This document shows, piece after piece, positions 35,513 through 44,989 of a stretch of 64,000 nt of DNA. The notes under the pieces were generated by a model, which saw only the letters and a list, made by a program, of their open reading frames with translations, made no database searches and was not told the DNA's origin. Origin of the DNA: Rhizobium sp. CG5. GTDB lineage: Bacteria > Pseudomonadota > Alphaproteobacteria > Rhizobiales > Rhizobiaceae. The position numbers were made by a program, and so were the translations under genes. The stretch is taken from positions 186,001 through 250,000 of the forward strand of contig NZ_JABAEF010000007.1 of the NCBI RefSeq assembly GCF_023701945.1, in the 5' to 3' direction. Each line of letters opens with the position of its first letter. Position 1 is the first letter of the stretch.

Positions 35513-36772
35513 ATGACACGCAGATTGCACACGACCATCGCTGCCAGCGTCCTTGCCCTGTTTGCCAGCATCGGCACCGCCGAAGCCGCAACGACTGTGA
35601 CCTTCTGGCATACGTTCAACAAGGGGAACGGTGAGGCGCTCGACAAGATCATTGCCGATTTCGAGGCCGCCAACCCCGACATCGATGTCCAGGCTGAATT
35701 CGTCGGCAACTACAACGACGTTGTCGCCAAGCTGCAGGCGGCGATCCCGGCGCGCCGCGCGCCTGATGCCGTTATCCTTGAAGTGACCCGCTATGGTCTC
35801 TTCGCCAACAACAACATTCTGACGGATCTGACGCCCTATGTCGACGCCGATCCGTTGAAGGACGACCTTTACGACTATGCCCGCGAAGTGGGCGTGATCG
35901 ACGGCAAGAACTATATCGTGCCGTTCAACTCCTCGACGCCGGTGCTCTACTTCAACAAGGACATCTTCGCCCGCGCCGGCCTTGCCGCCGATACGTCCCT
36001 GAAGACCTTCGACGAAATCCTGGCCGCCGCCAAGACCATCTCGAACAAGCTCGGCGCCGAGGGCATTTCCGGCATTGCCGCACCCGGCCAGTTCGTCCGC
36101 TGGGGCCTTGCGATGGCCAATGACAGCGATCTGATCGACGCCAAGACCAACGAGATCCTGCTCGACACGCCGAACACGATCGAAGCCTATCAGTGGATGG
36201 CCTCGCTGGTGCATGAGCACAAGGTCGCCTCTCCCGACGGCGTGACCGATGAGGATAATGGCCGCGACGCTTTCCTTGCCGGCAAGGTCGGCATCATGAT
36301 GAACTCCACCGGCAACTACGGCGGCGCCAAGAAGGCGATCGGCGATAATCTCGCCGTGCGGCCCATGCCCTGCAACAAGATCTGCTCCGTGCCGATCGGC
36401 GGCGCCGGGATCGGCATCATGGCCTCCTCGCCGAAGGAGGTGCAGGATGCAGCCTACAAGTTCGTCAGCTATGCCGCATCGTCTGAGGCCAATGCCATCT
36501 GGTTCGCCGCGACCGGTTATCTGCCGATCAACAAGAAGAGCGCAGCACTTCCCGTCGCCGTAAAGGCGCTTGAAACGCAGCCCGGCATCGATGTGGCGAT
36601 CGACTCGCTGCCCGTCGCCCATGGTCGCGCCCGCTCAACGGTTGTCACCTGGATGCGCTCCACGGAATACAAGGTGTGGGAAGCCATGGCATTCGGACAG
36701 CAGACCGCCGCCGACGCTCTGAAGGATTTTGCCGAACAGACGCGCAAGGAAAGCCAGCGCGCCAGCAACTGA
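35513..36772 (+). CDS. Ugp-like carbohydrate/glycerol-phosphate ABC substrate-binding protein
   Basis: This 419-residue periplasmic protein of SBP family 1 has a signal peptide ending EAATT (about residue 24). Segments in common with UgpB are VTFWHTF, FVGNYNDVVAKLQAAI and PFNSSTPVLYFNKDIF. UgpB binds sn-glycerol 3-phosphate and glycerophosphodiesters. ATG 35513 follows AAGGAGAG; the in-frame start at 35423 has no such site. A phosphodiesterase gene inside the operon supports a phosphodiester ligand. Confidence 0.88.
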   Translation: MTRRLHTTIAASVLALFASIGTAEAATTVTFWHTFNKGNGEALDKIIADFEAANPDIDVQAEFVGNYNDVVAKLQAAIPARRAPDAVILEVTRYGLFANNNILTDLTPYVDADPLKDDLYDYAREVGVIDGKNYIVPFNSSTPVLYFNKDIFARAGLAADTSLKTFDEILAAAKTISNKLGAEGISGIAAPGQFVRWGLAMANDSDLIDAKTNEILLDTPNTIEAYQWMASLVHEHKVASPDGVTDEDNGRDAFLAGKVGIMMNSTGNYGGAKKAIGDNLAVRPMPCNKICSVPIGGAGIGIMASSPKEVQDAAYKFVSYAASSEANAIWFAATGYLPINKKSAALPVAVKALETQPGIDVAIDSLPVAHGRARSTVVTWMRSTEYKVWEAMAFGQQTAADALKDFAEQTRKESQRASN

Positions 36773-36788
36773 TCCTCCCCTAAAACGC

Positions 36789-36819
36789 CACCGGTGGGCC
36801 TGTCGAAAGCCCGCCGGTG
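36789..36819 (+). terminator. Hairpin after Ugp-like binding-protein gene
   Basis: CACCGGTGGGC pairs with GCCCGCCGGTG (one T-G pair) around a 9-base loop, in the 75-bp gap before the permease gene. There is no T-run, so it more likely stabilises the binding-protein mRNA than ends transcription. Confidence 0.5.
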
Positions 36820-36847
36820 CTTGCCATAGCATGAAGTGCCATTGCCC

Positions 36848-37717
36848 ATGATCCGCAAGCTCACGCCTTACCTGTTCGTTGCGCCGCTGATGATCTTCAT
36901 CGCGGCCTTCACCTATGTGCCGATCCTCGCCAGCCTCAACCTGAGCGTCCGGCAGTGGAATTTCCTGACACCGGACATGCCCTTTGTCGGGCTACGCAAC
37001 TATCAGGATCTCTTCTCGTCGCGGGAATTCTGGAACTCGCTCTGGGTGACCACGCTGTTTGCGGTCTTTTCCGTGCCGCTGCGGCTTGGCGCGGCACTTT
37101 TGATTGCCAGCTATCTGGCGCGCGAGACCTTGCCGTCCCGCCTGTTGCGCGGAGCCCTCTTTCTTCCCTTCGTGACATCGACGGTGTCGATCGCCGTGGT
37201 GTTCTCCTGGGTGTTCTCCACGGATTACGGCATGATGAATGGGATGCTGGGACTGCTGGGACTTGGAAAGGTGCCGTGGCTGCAGGATCCGCATCTGGCG
37301 CTGTGGGTGCTGATCTTCGTCAACACCTGGAAACAGATCGGCTACGATATCGTCATCTACATTGCCGGGCTGCAGGCCATACCGCAGGAACTCTACGATG
37401 CCGCCGCCGTCGATGGCGGCCGTCGTGCCCATATCTTCCGGCGTATCACCCTGCCGCTCGTCATGCCGACCACCTATTTCCTGCTGGTGATCTCGGTCAT
37501 CGAAGCTTTCCAGGTCTTCACCATCGTCAACGTGATGACCCATGGCGGACCGGCCGGCGCCACCGACATGCTGGTCAACCTGCTCTACGAGGTCGGCTTC
37601 GTTCTGTTCGATATCGGTCGCGGCTCGGCGCTGGCCGTCATCCTGTTCGTCCTCCTGGTCAGCCTCGCCATCCTCAAATCCCGCATCGTCGGACGCAAGG
37701 TGCATTATGAAGCCTGA
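36848..37717 (+). CDS. Sugar/glycerol-phosphate ABC permease (UgpA-like)
   Basis: This 289-residue membrane permease of the MalF/UgpA class has six hydrophobic helices. The EAA loop is QAIPQELYDAAAVDGGRRAHIFRRITLPLVMP (about residues 178-210). ATG 36848 is preferred to an in-frame GTG 12 bases upstream. Its 3' end overlaps the next permease gene by 11 bp. Confidence 0.9.
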   Translation: MIRKLTPYLFVAPLMIFIAAFTYVPILASLNLSVRQWNFLTPDMPFVGLRNYQDLFSSREFWNSLWVTTLFAVFSVPLRLGAALLIASYLARETLPSRLLRGALFLPFVTSTVSIAVVFSWVFSTDYGMMNGMLGLLGLGKVPWLQDPHLALWVLIFVNTWKQIGYDIVIYIAGLQAIPQELYDAAAVDGGRRAHIFRRITLPLVMPTTYFLLVISVIEAFQVFTIVNVMTHGGPAGATDMLVNLLYEVGFVLFDIGRGSALAVILFVLLVSLAILKSRIVGRKVHYEA

Positions 37718-38516
37718 CAATCCGTTTCGAGCCGGGCTGGCGCTTGTCGCCGGCCTGATCTTCCTGTCGCCGGTGCTCTATTCGATCTGGATGTCCTTCC
37801 AGACGTCGGCGGCCTATTATGCCGGCGGGCTGGAGTTCACGCTGGAGAATTACGGACGCGCCATCGGCCAGTTCCATTTTGCCCGCTACCTGCTGAACAG
37901 CCTGATCGTATCGGGGCTCGTGACCCTGATCGGCATTACGCTGGCCACCCTGGCGGCCTTCGCCTTTGCACGCTTCACCTTTCGCGGCGGCGATCTGCTG
38001 TTCGGGGCGACCGTGGCAACGCTGATGATCCCGAGCCATATCAGCCTGATCCCGAACTATCTGTCGCTGGCCAAGCTGGGTCTGCTCGATACCTATGCGG
38101 GGCTGATCCTGCCGGCGATCTCCAACGGTTTTGCGGCATTTTTCCTGCGGCAATATATCCGCGGCATTCCCAAGGCCCTGGACGAGGCCGCCTATATGGA
38201 TGGCGCGACACCGTTGCAGGTCCTCTGGCGCATCATCGTGCCCCTGTCGCGGCCGGCCATCTCGTCGATGGCGCTCTACATCTTCATCACCGAATGGAAC
38301 AGCTATATCTGGCCGCTGGTCGCGGTCGGCAAGCCGGACCTCTACACCCTGCAGATCGGGCTTTCCCGGCTCTATCGCATCAATCCCGGCGAAGGTCTGA
38401 TCGACTGGCCGCTGGTCATGGCCGCGTCCACCATCACCATCCTGCCGGTTCTCATCGGCTTTCTGCTGGTGGAGCGTCATCTCGTGCGCGGCATCACCAT
38501 GGGCGCCGTCAAGTAA
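37707..38516 (+). CDS. Sugar/glycerol-phosphate ABC permease (UgpE-like)
   Basis: This 269-residue membrane permease of the MalG/UgpE class has the EAA loop IRGIPKALDEAAYMDGATPLQVLWRIIVPLSRP (about residues 150-180). ATG 37707 lies inside the end of the preceding permease gene, so translation is probably coupled. The C-terminus VERHLVRGITMGAVK is typical of the class. Confidence 0.92.
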   Translation: MKPDNPFRAGLALVAGLIFLSPVLYSIWMSFQTSAAYYAGGLEFTLENYGRAIGQFHFARYLLNSLIVSGLVTLIGITLATLAAFAFARFTFRGGDLLFGATVATLMIPSHISLIPNYLSLAKLGLLDTYAGLILPAISNGFAAFFLRQYIRGIPKALDEAAYMDGATPLQVLWRIIVPLSRPAISSMALYIFITEWNSYIWPLVAVGKPDLYTLQIGLSRLYRINPGEGLIDWPLVMAASTITILPVLIGFLLVERHLVRGITMGAVK

Positions 38517-38534
38517 TTCAAGGACAGGACAATC

Positions 38535-39284
38535 ATGACACGCATAGCATCCCATCGCGGTGGAACCCTGGAATTCGGCGACAGCACGCCGCAGGGTTTT
38601 GCCGCAACCGCCCGCATGGACCTTGAGGAAGTGGAATTCGACGTCCATCCGACCGCAGACGGCGGCATCGTCGTCCATCACGATGCGACCCTCGACGGCA
38701 CGACCGATAGGACGGGCGAGATTGCCAAACTGACGCTGGCTGAGGTGCAGTCGGCCGTCATCAACTATGGCGCTGGCGGACATCCGCTGACCCTCGATGA
38801 TCTCTGCGCCCTCTACGCTGGCAGCCGGGTGAATTTCCGCTGCGAGATCAAGCCTGGTCTTGGCGGCCGGCCCTACGAGGATTTCGTGCCGAAAGTCATC
38901 GCGACGCTTGCCGACAAGGGGATGCTGGAGCGCACCAGTTTTTCGTCCTTCCTCGTCAGGTCGGTCAACGAGCTTGCGGCCGCGACCGATCGGCCAAGGT
39001 TGTGGCTGGTCAGTCCGGCCGTGCTCCGCCAACTCGGGCCCGACGTGGTTATCGAGGTGGCGCAGGCGCACGGTATCCCGGAGATCGGCGTCCATATCGA
39101 CACGGCGGACGACGCCCTGATGGAGCGTGTCACCGGTGCTGGTCTTACCTTCGGCTGCTGGGCGGCGCATAGCCCCGCACAGATCGAAAAGGCGCTCCGG
39201 CTCGGGGTTTCGGTTTTCACCACCGACCGGCCGAGCCTGGCCATTTCCATCCGCAACCAATATCGCCGGGAGATCACGGCATGA
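38535..39284 (+). CDS. Glycerophosphodiester phosphodiesterase (copy 1)
   Basis: This 249-residue GDPD-fold enzyme has the HRGG start (residues 7-10), the metal/catalytic motif EEVEFDVHPTADG and the second catalytic His in VVHHDATLDGTT. The usual PENT stretch is replaced by FGDST. The family hydrolyses glycerophosphodiesters to an alcohol and glycerol 3-phosphate. It sits between the permeases and the ATPase of a Ugp-like importer, as a UgpQ counterpart. ATGA overlap couples it to the ATPase gene. Confidence 0.9.
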   Translation: MTRIASHRGGTLEFGDSTPQGFAATARMDLEEVEFDVHPTADGGIVVHHDATLDGTTDRTGEIAKLTLAEVQSAVINYGAGGHPLTLDDLCALYAGSRVNFRCEIKPGLGGRPYEDFVPKVIATLADKGMLERTSFSSFLVRSVNELAAATDRPRLWLVSPAVLRQLGPDVVIEVAQAHGIPEIGVHIDTADDALMERVTGAGLTFGCWAAHSPAQIEKALRLGVSVFTTDRPSLAISIRNQYRREITA

Positions 39285-40342
39285 GCGGCATTTCACTGCG
39301 CGACATTCGCAAGGCCTATCCGGGTGGGCCAACCGTTCTGCACGGGGTGTCGATGGACATCAAGGAAGGCGAATTCGTCGTGATCATCGGTCCGTCCGGT
39401 TGCGGCAAGTCGACCCTGTTGCGGCTCATTGCCGGCCTTGAACGCTGTGACGCCGGCGAGGTGGAGATCGGCGGCCGGCGCGCCAACGATCTGGCGCCGC
39501 AGGATCGCGACATCGCGATGATCTTCCAGAATTACGCGCTCTATCCGCATATGAGCGTGCGTGACAATATCGCCTTTGGCCTGGAACTGCGCGGCGTGCC
39601 GAAGGCGGAGCGCCATGCGCGGGCTCTTGAGGTCGCCCAAATGCTGCAGCTCGAGCCCTATCTCGACCGCAAACCGGGCGCGCTTTCCGGTGGCCAGCGC
39701 CAGCGCGTGGCGATGGGGCGCGCGATGGCGCGCAACACGTCGACCTTCCTGATGGATGAGCCGCTGTCCAACCTCGACAATTCCCTTCGCGTCGCCATGC
39801 GCACCGAGATCAAGGAGTTGCACCGGCAGCTTGGCGCTACGATGGTCTATGTGACCCATGACCAGACCGAGGCTCTGTCGCTGGCGGATCGGGTTGCCGT
39901 GCTGAAGGACGGCCATCTTCTGCAATTCGACCGGCCGGATGTGATCTATGACCGGCCGCGCAACCGTTTCGTGGCCGGGTTCCTGGGCGTGCCACCGATC
40001 AACTTCCTGCCGTCCGAAAAACTCCCTGGCCTGCAGCATCTGCCGGCATTGACGGTGGGCCTCAGGCCGGAAATGTTGTCCATTCACGCCGGCCCACCTG
40101 CTGGCCCGGCCTTGCCGGCCAGGGTCATGATGTCGGAAATGACCGGCTCCGACATGCTGCTGCATTGCGACACTGCCGCCGGCCGGCTGACGGTCTCGGC
40201 GCCGCGCCGGGATGTGCCCCACAACGCCAGCGACATCTGGATCTCCTGCGACCTTGACCGTGCCCTGTTTTTCGACAATCAGACCGGCGAACGGGTCGAT
40301 CTGGCCGGCGACCGTCAAAGCGTCCGGGCCACGCAGGATTGA
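39281..40342 (+). CDS. ugpC: ABC ATP-binding protein, UgpC/MalK class
   Basis: This 353-residue ATPase has Walker A GPSGCGKSTLLR, the Q-loop in MIFQNYALYPHMSVRDNIAF, signature LSGGQRQRVAMGRAMAR and Walker B TFLMDEPLSNLDN. A C-terminal TOBE-like regulatory domain (VGLRPEML onward) is present. It completes the Ugp-like importer. The symbol denotes the subfamily rather than proven substrate. Confidence 0.9.
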   Translation: MSGISLRDIRKAYPGGPTVLHGVSMDIKEGEFVVIIGPSGCGKSTLLRLIAGLERCDAGEVEIGGRRANDLAPQDRDIAMIFQNYALYPHMSVRDNIAFGLELRGVPKAERHARALEVAQMLQLEPYLDRKPGALSGGQRQRVAMGRAMARNTSTFLMDEPLSNLDNSLRVAMRTEIKELHRQLGATMVYVTHDQTEALSLADRVAVLKDGHLLQFDRPDVIYDRPRNRFVAGFLGVPPINFLPSEKLPGLQHLPALTVGLRPEMLSIHAGPPAGPALPARVMMSEMTGSDMLLHCDTAAGRLTVSAPRRDVPHNASDIWISCDLDRALFFDNQTGERVDLAGDRQSVRATQD

Positions 40343-40348
40343 GGACTG

Positions 40349-41236
40349 ATGGACAAGCAGGAACCGATGCCGCAGGCCCTGGGCGACCTGATCAGCCGTT
40401 ACTCCACCCGGTTGACCGAGGCCGATACGCGCCTGCTCGACGTCTTGATCCAGGATCCGATCCGTGCGGCCATGGAAAACGGCAAGGATGTCTCGTTCCG
40501 CGCCGGGGTTCATCCGGCATCGGCCGTGCGCCTGGCCCGCCGATTGGGATTCAAGGGTTATCCCGAATTCCGCAGCTTCCTGCAGGCCAATCTGTTGGAA
40601 GGCGGCAACGATTTCGAAAGCCCGGCCGCCCGCATGGCGGCTCGCCTTGTCCGCGCCGAGGAAGGCGGCCTGCTGGCCTCCGTGCTTGATAGCGAGATCG
40701 CCGCTCTGCAACAGGCCCGCAACAGCGTGTCCGATGCCGATATCCGCGCCTTTTCCGAAAGCCTGCGCGATTGCCGAAGGGTCTTTGTTTTCGGCCGGGG
40801 GCATTTCGCGGCCTTGTCGTCACTGATTGCCTTGCGGCTCAACCGTTCAGGCTATGACTCCGTCGATCTTGCCAGCCAGATGCATCAACTGGCCGAGGCG
40901 CTGGCGACGCTGACCTCCGAAGACGTCGTCTGGCTGCTGGCCTTTCGCCGGGCGCCGCCGCTTCTGCAGGAAGTCTGTGCGATCGCCACAAAATGCGGCG
41001 CGAAAATCCTGGCGATCACCGATGTCGGCGGAACCCGCATCGACCCCGTGCCGGATCACCAGATCCTGGTGTCGCGCGGCGAGCCCGGCGAATCCCAGTC
41101 GCTGGTCGTGCCGATGACGATTGCCAACGCGGTGATCCTCGATCTGGCGGCCATCGACCACGGCCGGTCTCTGCGCTCGCTGCAGCAGTTCAAGGCGTTC
41201 AGGGCCGGATCCGGTCTCTCTGCCAATCTCTGCTGA
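40349..41236 (+). CDS. MurR/RpiR-family transcriptional regulator
   Basis: This 295-residue protein has an N-terminal HTH_6 domain (segment FRAGVHPASAVRLARRLGFKGYPEFRSFL, near residues 50-80) and a C-terminal SIS sugar-phosphate-binding domain beginning RRVFVFGRGHFAALSSLIALRL. It follows the ATPase by 6 bp, so it is the last gene of the Ugp-like operon and is likely an autoregulator sensing a phosphosugar. It converges with the SorC regulator gene 24 bp away. Confidence 0.88.
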   Translation: MDKQEPMPQALGDLISRYSTRLTEADTRLLDVLIQDPIRAAMENGKDVSFRAGVHPASAVRLARRLGFKGYPEFRSFLQANLLEGGNDFESPAARMAARLVRAEEGGLLASVLDSEIAALQQARNSVSDADIRAFSESLRDCRRVFVFGRGHFAALSSLIALRLNRSGYDSVDLASQMHQLAEALATLTSEDVVWLLAFRRAPPLLQEVCAIATKCGAKILAITDVGGTRIDPVPDHQILVSRGEPGESQSLVVPMTIANAVILDLAAIDHGRSLRSLQQFKAFRAGSGLSANLC

Positions 41237-41260
41237 CATCCGGTTCGGAAAGGGTCACGA

Positions 41261-42202
41261 TCACCCCGGATTGGCCAGCAGGGCCCGCGCACTGTCAGCG
41301 TCGGTCACGATCGCGGTTGCAAGCCCCGCCTTCAGGGTGGCCCGCAGGATTGCCTGTTTGTGCAGGCCGCCCGAGGCGATGATTCGACTGGGAATGTCGC
41401 GGTAGGCGTTGAGGTCGAGCGAAATGACCTGACGGTTGAGCGGGTGATCGATCGGCTTTCCGTCGGCGTCGAGATAGTGTCCGAGCAGGTCGCCAACCGC
41501 ACCGGCCCGGACAAGTTCTCCGATATCGGTCTGGGGCGGCAGGCCGTAGCGGACCTGCAGCGATTGACCGGTCACGTCGCCGACACTCAGGAATGAAAGA
41601 TCGACGCTGGAACTCTCGCGCAGGAACTCGCGGAACACTGGCTGAGCCATGATCACGTCGTGCGACTGCATGCTGTCGGCGTAGATCGGTGCCGCAAAAT
41701 AATGGCATTCGGCTTTCAGCACTTTGGCAAAGCGCCGGACGATCTCGAACGTGTTGATTTCCGAACCGCGCGTCAGGCCGCCCATCAGCGACAGCACCTT
41801 GATCTGCGGTGCGTTGGCCGGCGTCATCTGCTGCACGGTTTCGTTCAGGGTCGCCCCCCAGCCGACGCCGATCGATCGCGGCTGACGGCTCTCGATCAGG
41901 CGATCGAGGAAGGTGGCAGCGCTGCGGCCGAGTACCGCATGCATATGCCCGGGGTCCGACGGCGTCGGGGCGACAACCGCCTCCTGCAGGCCGAAACGGC
42001 GGCACAGCTCGCCCTCCAGTTCGACATTTTCCGACAGCGGTGAACTGAAGCTGATGCGCACGACGCCGCTTTCCAGCGCCGCGGCCAGAAGTTCGTTGAC
42101 GCGGCGCCGGGTCAGGTTCATCCGCTCGCCGATCTGGGCCTGGGTCAGGCCCTCGACATGATAGAGCCACGCCGCCTTCACCATCAGTTGCTGGTTGTCC
42201 AA
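41261..42202 (-). CDS. SorC/DeoR-type sugar-binding transcriptional regulator
   Basis: This 313-residue protein has an N-terminal helix-turn-helix (LTQAQIGERMNLTRRRVNELL, about residues 17-38) and a large SorC-type sugar-phosphate-binding domain (SIGVGWGATLNETVQQM; IIASGGLHKQAILRATLKAGLATAIVTD near the end). TTG 42202 is chosen: GGGAGGGG stands 6 bases upstream, whereas the in-frame ATG 31 codons earlier has no ribosome site and lies in the promoter gap. It is divergent from the HAD phosphatase and oligopeptide-type ABC genes and probably represses them. Confidence 0.87.
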   Translation of the reverse strand: MDNQQLMVKAAWLYHVEGLTQAQIGERMNLTRRRVNELLAAALESGVVRISFSSPLSENVELEGELCRRFGLQEAVVAPTPSDPGHMHAVLGRSAATFLDRLIESRQPRSIGVGWGATLNETVQQMTPANAPQIKVLSLMGGLTRGSEINTFEIVRRFAKVLKAECHYFAAPIYADSMQSHDVIMAQPVFREFLRESSSVDLSFLSVGDVTGQSLQVRYGLPPQTDIGELVRAGAVGDLLGHYLDADGKPIDHPLNRQVISLDLNAYRDIPSRIIASGGLHKQAILRATLKAGLATAIVTDADSARALLANPG

Positions 42203-42396
42203 GCGTTTCCCCTCCCGCTCAAATGTCACATGCGCGTAACATATGTAACCTAGAACCGCTGCATAGACGGTCGCGACCCCGAAGGCAATTCTCACGAAAG
42301 CCTGTCGGTCGGCAACCCGTCCTGGCGGCCATTCCTCAAGGGAATGCGGTTGCCGGCATCAGCCATTTCGACCCACAGGAACCGGGCATCCGCTTC
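42203..42396. promoter_or_regulatory. Divergent promoter region, SorC regulator / HAD phosphatase
   Basis: This 194-bp gap contains the direct-repeat-like GTAACATATGTAAC at about 42236-42249 with GTCACATG just before it. This is a plausible binding region for the SorC regulator, close to its own start. No promoter boxes are clear. Confidence 0.35.
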
Positions 42397-43116
42397 ATGA
42401 CCACCGAACTCCTCATCTTCGACTGCGACGGCGTGCTGATCGACAGCGAACCATTGGCGAGCCGGGTCGTCTGGCAGGCCCTGCAAGGGGCCGGCGCGAC
42501 GATCTCGCAAGCCGAGGTCCACAATCGTTTTACCGGCTGTTCGCAAGAAGACGCTCGGCGCATCTGCCTGGAGGATCTGGGTCTCGACGATCTCGAAGCG
42601 GTGTTCGCGGGGTCACGCACCGCTCTTTATGGCGAGTTCGCCCGCTCGCTGACCCTGATGCCCGGTATCGCCGACCTGATCGGTTCGCTTGCCCATGCCA
42701 AATGCGTGGCGTCGAACAGCAGCATGGAGCGGCTGGAGAACAGTCTCGGCCTCTTCGACCTGTGGAATGCGTTCGCCCCCAACATCTTCTCCGCCGACAT
42801 GGTGGCGCGGCCCAAGCCGGCGCCGGACCTGTTCCTGCTGTGCGCCCAAAAACTCGGCGTCGATCCGGCCCGTTGCCTGGTGGTCGATGACAGTCCCCAC
42901 GGCATCGTCGGCGCGGTTGCCGCCGGCATGCGGGCAATCGGCTTTGTCGATCCGTCCGATCCGCGCAAGGGGCGCCATGCGGTGCTGCAAGAGGCCGGTG
43001 CCATGCTGGTTGCCAGCGGTGCCGACGAACTGCGCCAGGCTTTCGATACGGTTCTATCCACTTCATTCCGCCCTCTACCGCAACGCCGCGTCGCGGATGT
43101 TGCGGTCCCGCTCTGA
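42397..43116 (+). CDS. HAD-superfamily phosphatase / phosphomutase
   Basis: This 239-residue HAD hydrolase has motif I LIFDCDGVLIDSEP (nucleophile Asp), motif II in KCVASNSSMERL, motif III Lys in MVARPKPAPDLF and motif IV VVDDSPHGIVGA. A helical cap follows motif I. Such proteins dephosphorylate small phosphosugars or 2-phosphoglycolate, or isomerise sugar phosphates. ATG 42397 is chosen by domain start. Next to a phosphodiesterase-bearing uptake operon, it may dephosphorylate the released sugar phosphate (inference). Confidence 0.87.
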   Translation: MTTELLIFDCDGVLIDSEPLASRVVWQALQGAGATISQAEVHNRFTGCSQEDARRICLEDLGLDDLEAVFAGSRTALYGEFARSLTLMPGIADLIGSLAHAKCVASNSSMERLENSLGLFDLWNAFAPNIFSADMVARPKPAPDLFLLCAQKLGVDPARCLVVDDSPHGIVGAVAAGMRAIGFVDPSDPRKGRHAVLQEAGAMLVASGADELRQAFDTVLSTSFRPLPQRRVADVAVPL

Positions 43117-43123
43117 TCGATGT

Positions 43124-43144
43124 CCGCCGCGGTCTTCGCGGCGG
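43124..43144 (+). terminator. Hairpin after HAD phosphatase gene
   Basis: CCGCCGCG pairs perfectly with CGCGGCGG around GTCTT. There is no T-run. It lies 106 bp before the binding-protein gene. Confidence 0.45.
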
Positions 43145-43249
43145 GTGCGTCACTGAAAATTCACAAGCCCATCCGGAAACAGACATCTGGAAAGCGTAGA
43201 AAACCCCACCGCCTTTCCGATGTACATTTTGCAAAAGGAGATATGTCCG

Positions 43250-44884
43250 ATGCTTTCCATCAATCGACGCAGCGCGCTCGGCCTCATGGGCGCGACCGCC
43301 GGCAGCCTGATCATTCCGCGCCTGGCCTTCAGCCAGGGCAAGCGCGTATCCGTGACCATCGCGGTGCAAAAGATCACCAACAACAACACGCTCGACATCT
43401 GGAACGAGCAGTCCAACGTCGGCGAACGGGTGTTTTTCCCGAATTTGTGGGAAGGCCTGATTTTGCGCGACTGGATGGGCAACCAGGGCCCGGTGCCGGG
43501 TCTGGCCACCGAATGGAAGCGGCTTGACGACAAGACCGTCGAGCTGAAGCTGCGCCGGGGCGTCAAGTTCCACAACGGCGACGAACTGACTGCCGATGAC
43601 GTCGTGTTCTCCTTCTCCAAGGAGCGCCTGTTCGGCAATACCGAGCCGAAGGGCGGCAAGACCATTTTCGAGGCAGACCACAAGCCGACATCAGTCAAGG
43701 AATTGCCCGCGGCCCTGCCGGGGATCGCCCGCCGCCTGTGGCCGGCACTGGCCGGCGTCGAAGCCGTCGACAAATATACCGTGCGTTTCCACAATGCGAC
43801 ACCGGACGTGACGCTTGAGGGCCGCCTCTACGCCTTCGGCAGCCAGATCGCCAATCGGCGCTCCTGGGACGAGGCTGCATCCTATACCGACTGGGCCCGC
43901 AAGCCCATCACCACCGGCCCCTATCAGGTCGGCGACTACAAGCCGGACGTGTCGCTGACGCTGGTGGCCTTCGACGAATACTGGGGCGGCCGCCCGCCGC
44001 TCGAACAGATCCGTTTCGTCGAGGTCCCGGAAGTCTCCTCCCGCGTCAACGGCCTGCTGTCTGGCGAATACGATTTCGCCTGCGACCTGCCGCCGGACCA
44101 GATCGGCGCCATCCAGGCAACGGCCGGTTTCGAAGTGCAGGGCTCGACCATCCAGAACCATCGTATCTCGGTGTTCAACACCCAGAACCAGGTCCTGGCA
44201 AATCCGCTGGTACGCCGCGCCATGACCCATGCGATCGACCGTCAGGCGATCGTCGAGGCGCTTTGGGCTGGCCGCACTGTCATCCCGGCTGGTCTGCAGT
44301 TCGAATCCTACAAGGCGACGGACATGTTCATCGAGGGCTGGAAGCCGCCGGAATACAATCCCGAGATCGCCAAGGACCTGTTGAAGCAGGCCGGCTACAA
44401 GGGCGAGGCGATCCCCTACCGCCTGCTCAACAACTACTACACCAACCAGACCGCCAACGGTCAGATCATGGTCGAGATGTGGCAGCAGGTCGGCCTCAAT
44501 GTCGAGATCCAGATGAAGGAAAACTGGGCGCAGATCCACGATCCGGAAGGCATCAAGGGCGTGCGCGATTGGTCGGCAGGTGCCAGCATCAACGATCCGG
44601 TTACCCCGATGGTCACCCAGTTCGGCCCGAATGGCGAGATGCAGCAGAAGAAGGACTGGACCAACGCCGAAGTGAACGAACTGTCCGTCGTCCTCGAGAC
44701 CTCGACCGACCATGCACTGCGCAGGAAGGCCTTCGCCCGCATGCTGGAAATCTGCGAGCGCGAAGACCCGGTCTATCAGGTCCTGCACCAGAACGCCGTG
44801 TTCACCGGCATGAAGGCCTCGCTGAAGTGGAAGGCAGCGCCCGCCTTTGCCATGGATTTCCGCAGCAACAACTGGACGATGTAA
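43250..44884 (+). CDS. Oligopeptide-type ABC substrate-binding protein (SBP family 5)
   Basis: This 544-residue periplasmic protein has a signal peptide with twin-arginine-like start (INRRSALGLMGATAGSLIIPRLAFSQ). Family 5 landmarks are WKRLDDKTVELKLRRGVKFHNGDELTADDVVFSF and NPLVRRAMTHAIDRQAIVEAL. ATG 43250 follows AAAGGAGATA; the frame start at 43220 is upstream of that site. Family 5 proteins bind peptides but also opines, nickel and sugars. The phosphodiesterase in this operon recalls AccA, the agrocinopine-binding protein. Confidence 0.9.
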   Translation: MLSINRRSALGLMGATAGSLIIPRLAFSQGKRVSVTIAVQKITNNNTLDIWNEQSNVGERVFFPNLWEGLILRDWMGNQGPVPGLATEWKRLDDKTVELKLRRGVKFHNGDELTADDVVFSFSKERLFGNTEPKGGKTIFEADHKPTSVKELPAALPGIARRLWPALAGVEAVDKYTVRFHNATPDVTLEGRLYAFGSQIANRRSWDEAASYTDWARKPITTGPYQVGDYKPDVSLTLVAFDEYWGGRPPLEQIRFVEVPEVSSRVNGLLSGEYDFACDLPPDQIGAIQATAGFEVQGSTIQNHRISVFNTQNQVLANPLVRRAMTHAIDRQAIVEALWAGRTVIPAGLQFESYKATDMFIEGWKPPEYNPEIAKDLLKQAGYKGEAIPYRLLNNYYTNQTANGQIMVEMWQQVGLNVEIQMKENWAQIHDPEGIKGVRDWSAGASINDPVTPMVTQFGPNGEMQQKKDWTNAEVNELSVVLETSTDHALRRKAFARMLEICEREDPVYQVLHQNAVFTGMKASLKWKAAPAFAMDFRSNNWTM

Positions 44885-44899
44885 TCAACGTCCGTTCGC

Positions 44900-44927
44900 T
44901 CCGGCGGTCTTTCGGCCGCCGGATTTT
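44900..44927 (+). terminator. Hairpin after SBP family 5 gene
   Basis: TCCGGCGG pairs perfectly with CCGCCGGA around an 8-base loop, followed by TTTT. A probable attenuator between the binding protein and the rest of the transporter genes. Confidence 0.6.
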
Positions 44928-44989
44928 CCTTCCAGCCGCGTCGGCGCGCCAGAGGCATTGCCGCTTGGGCCTTGAAGCAGGAGACCGCC

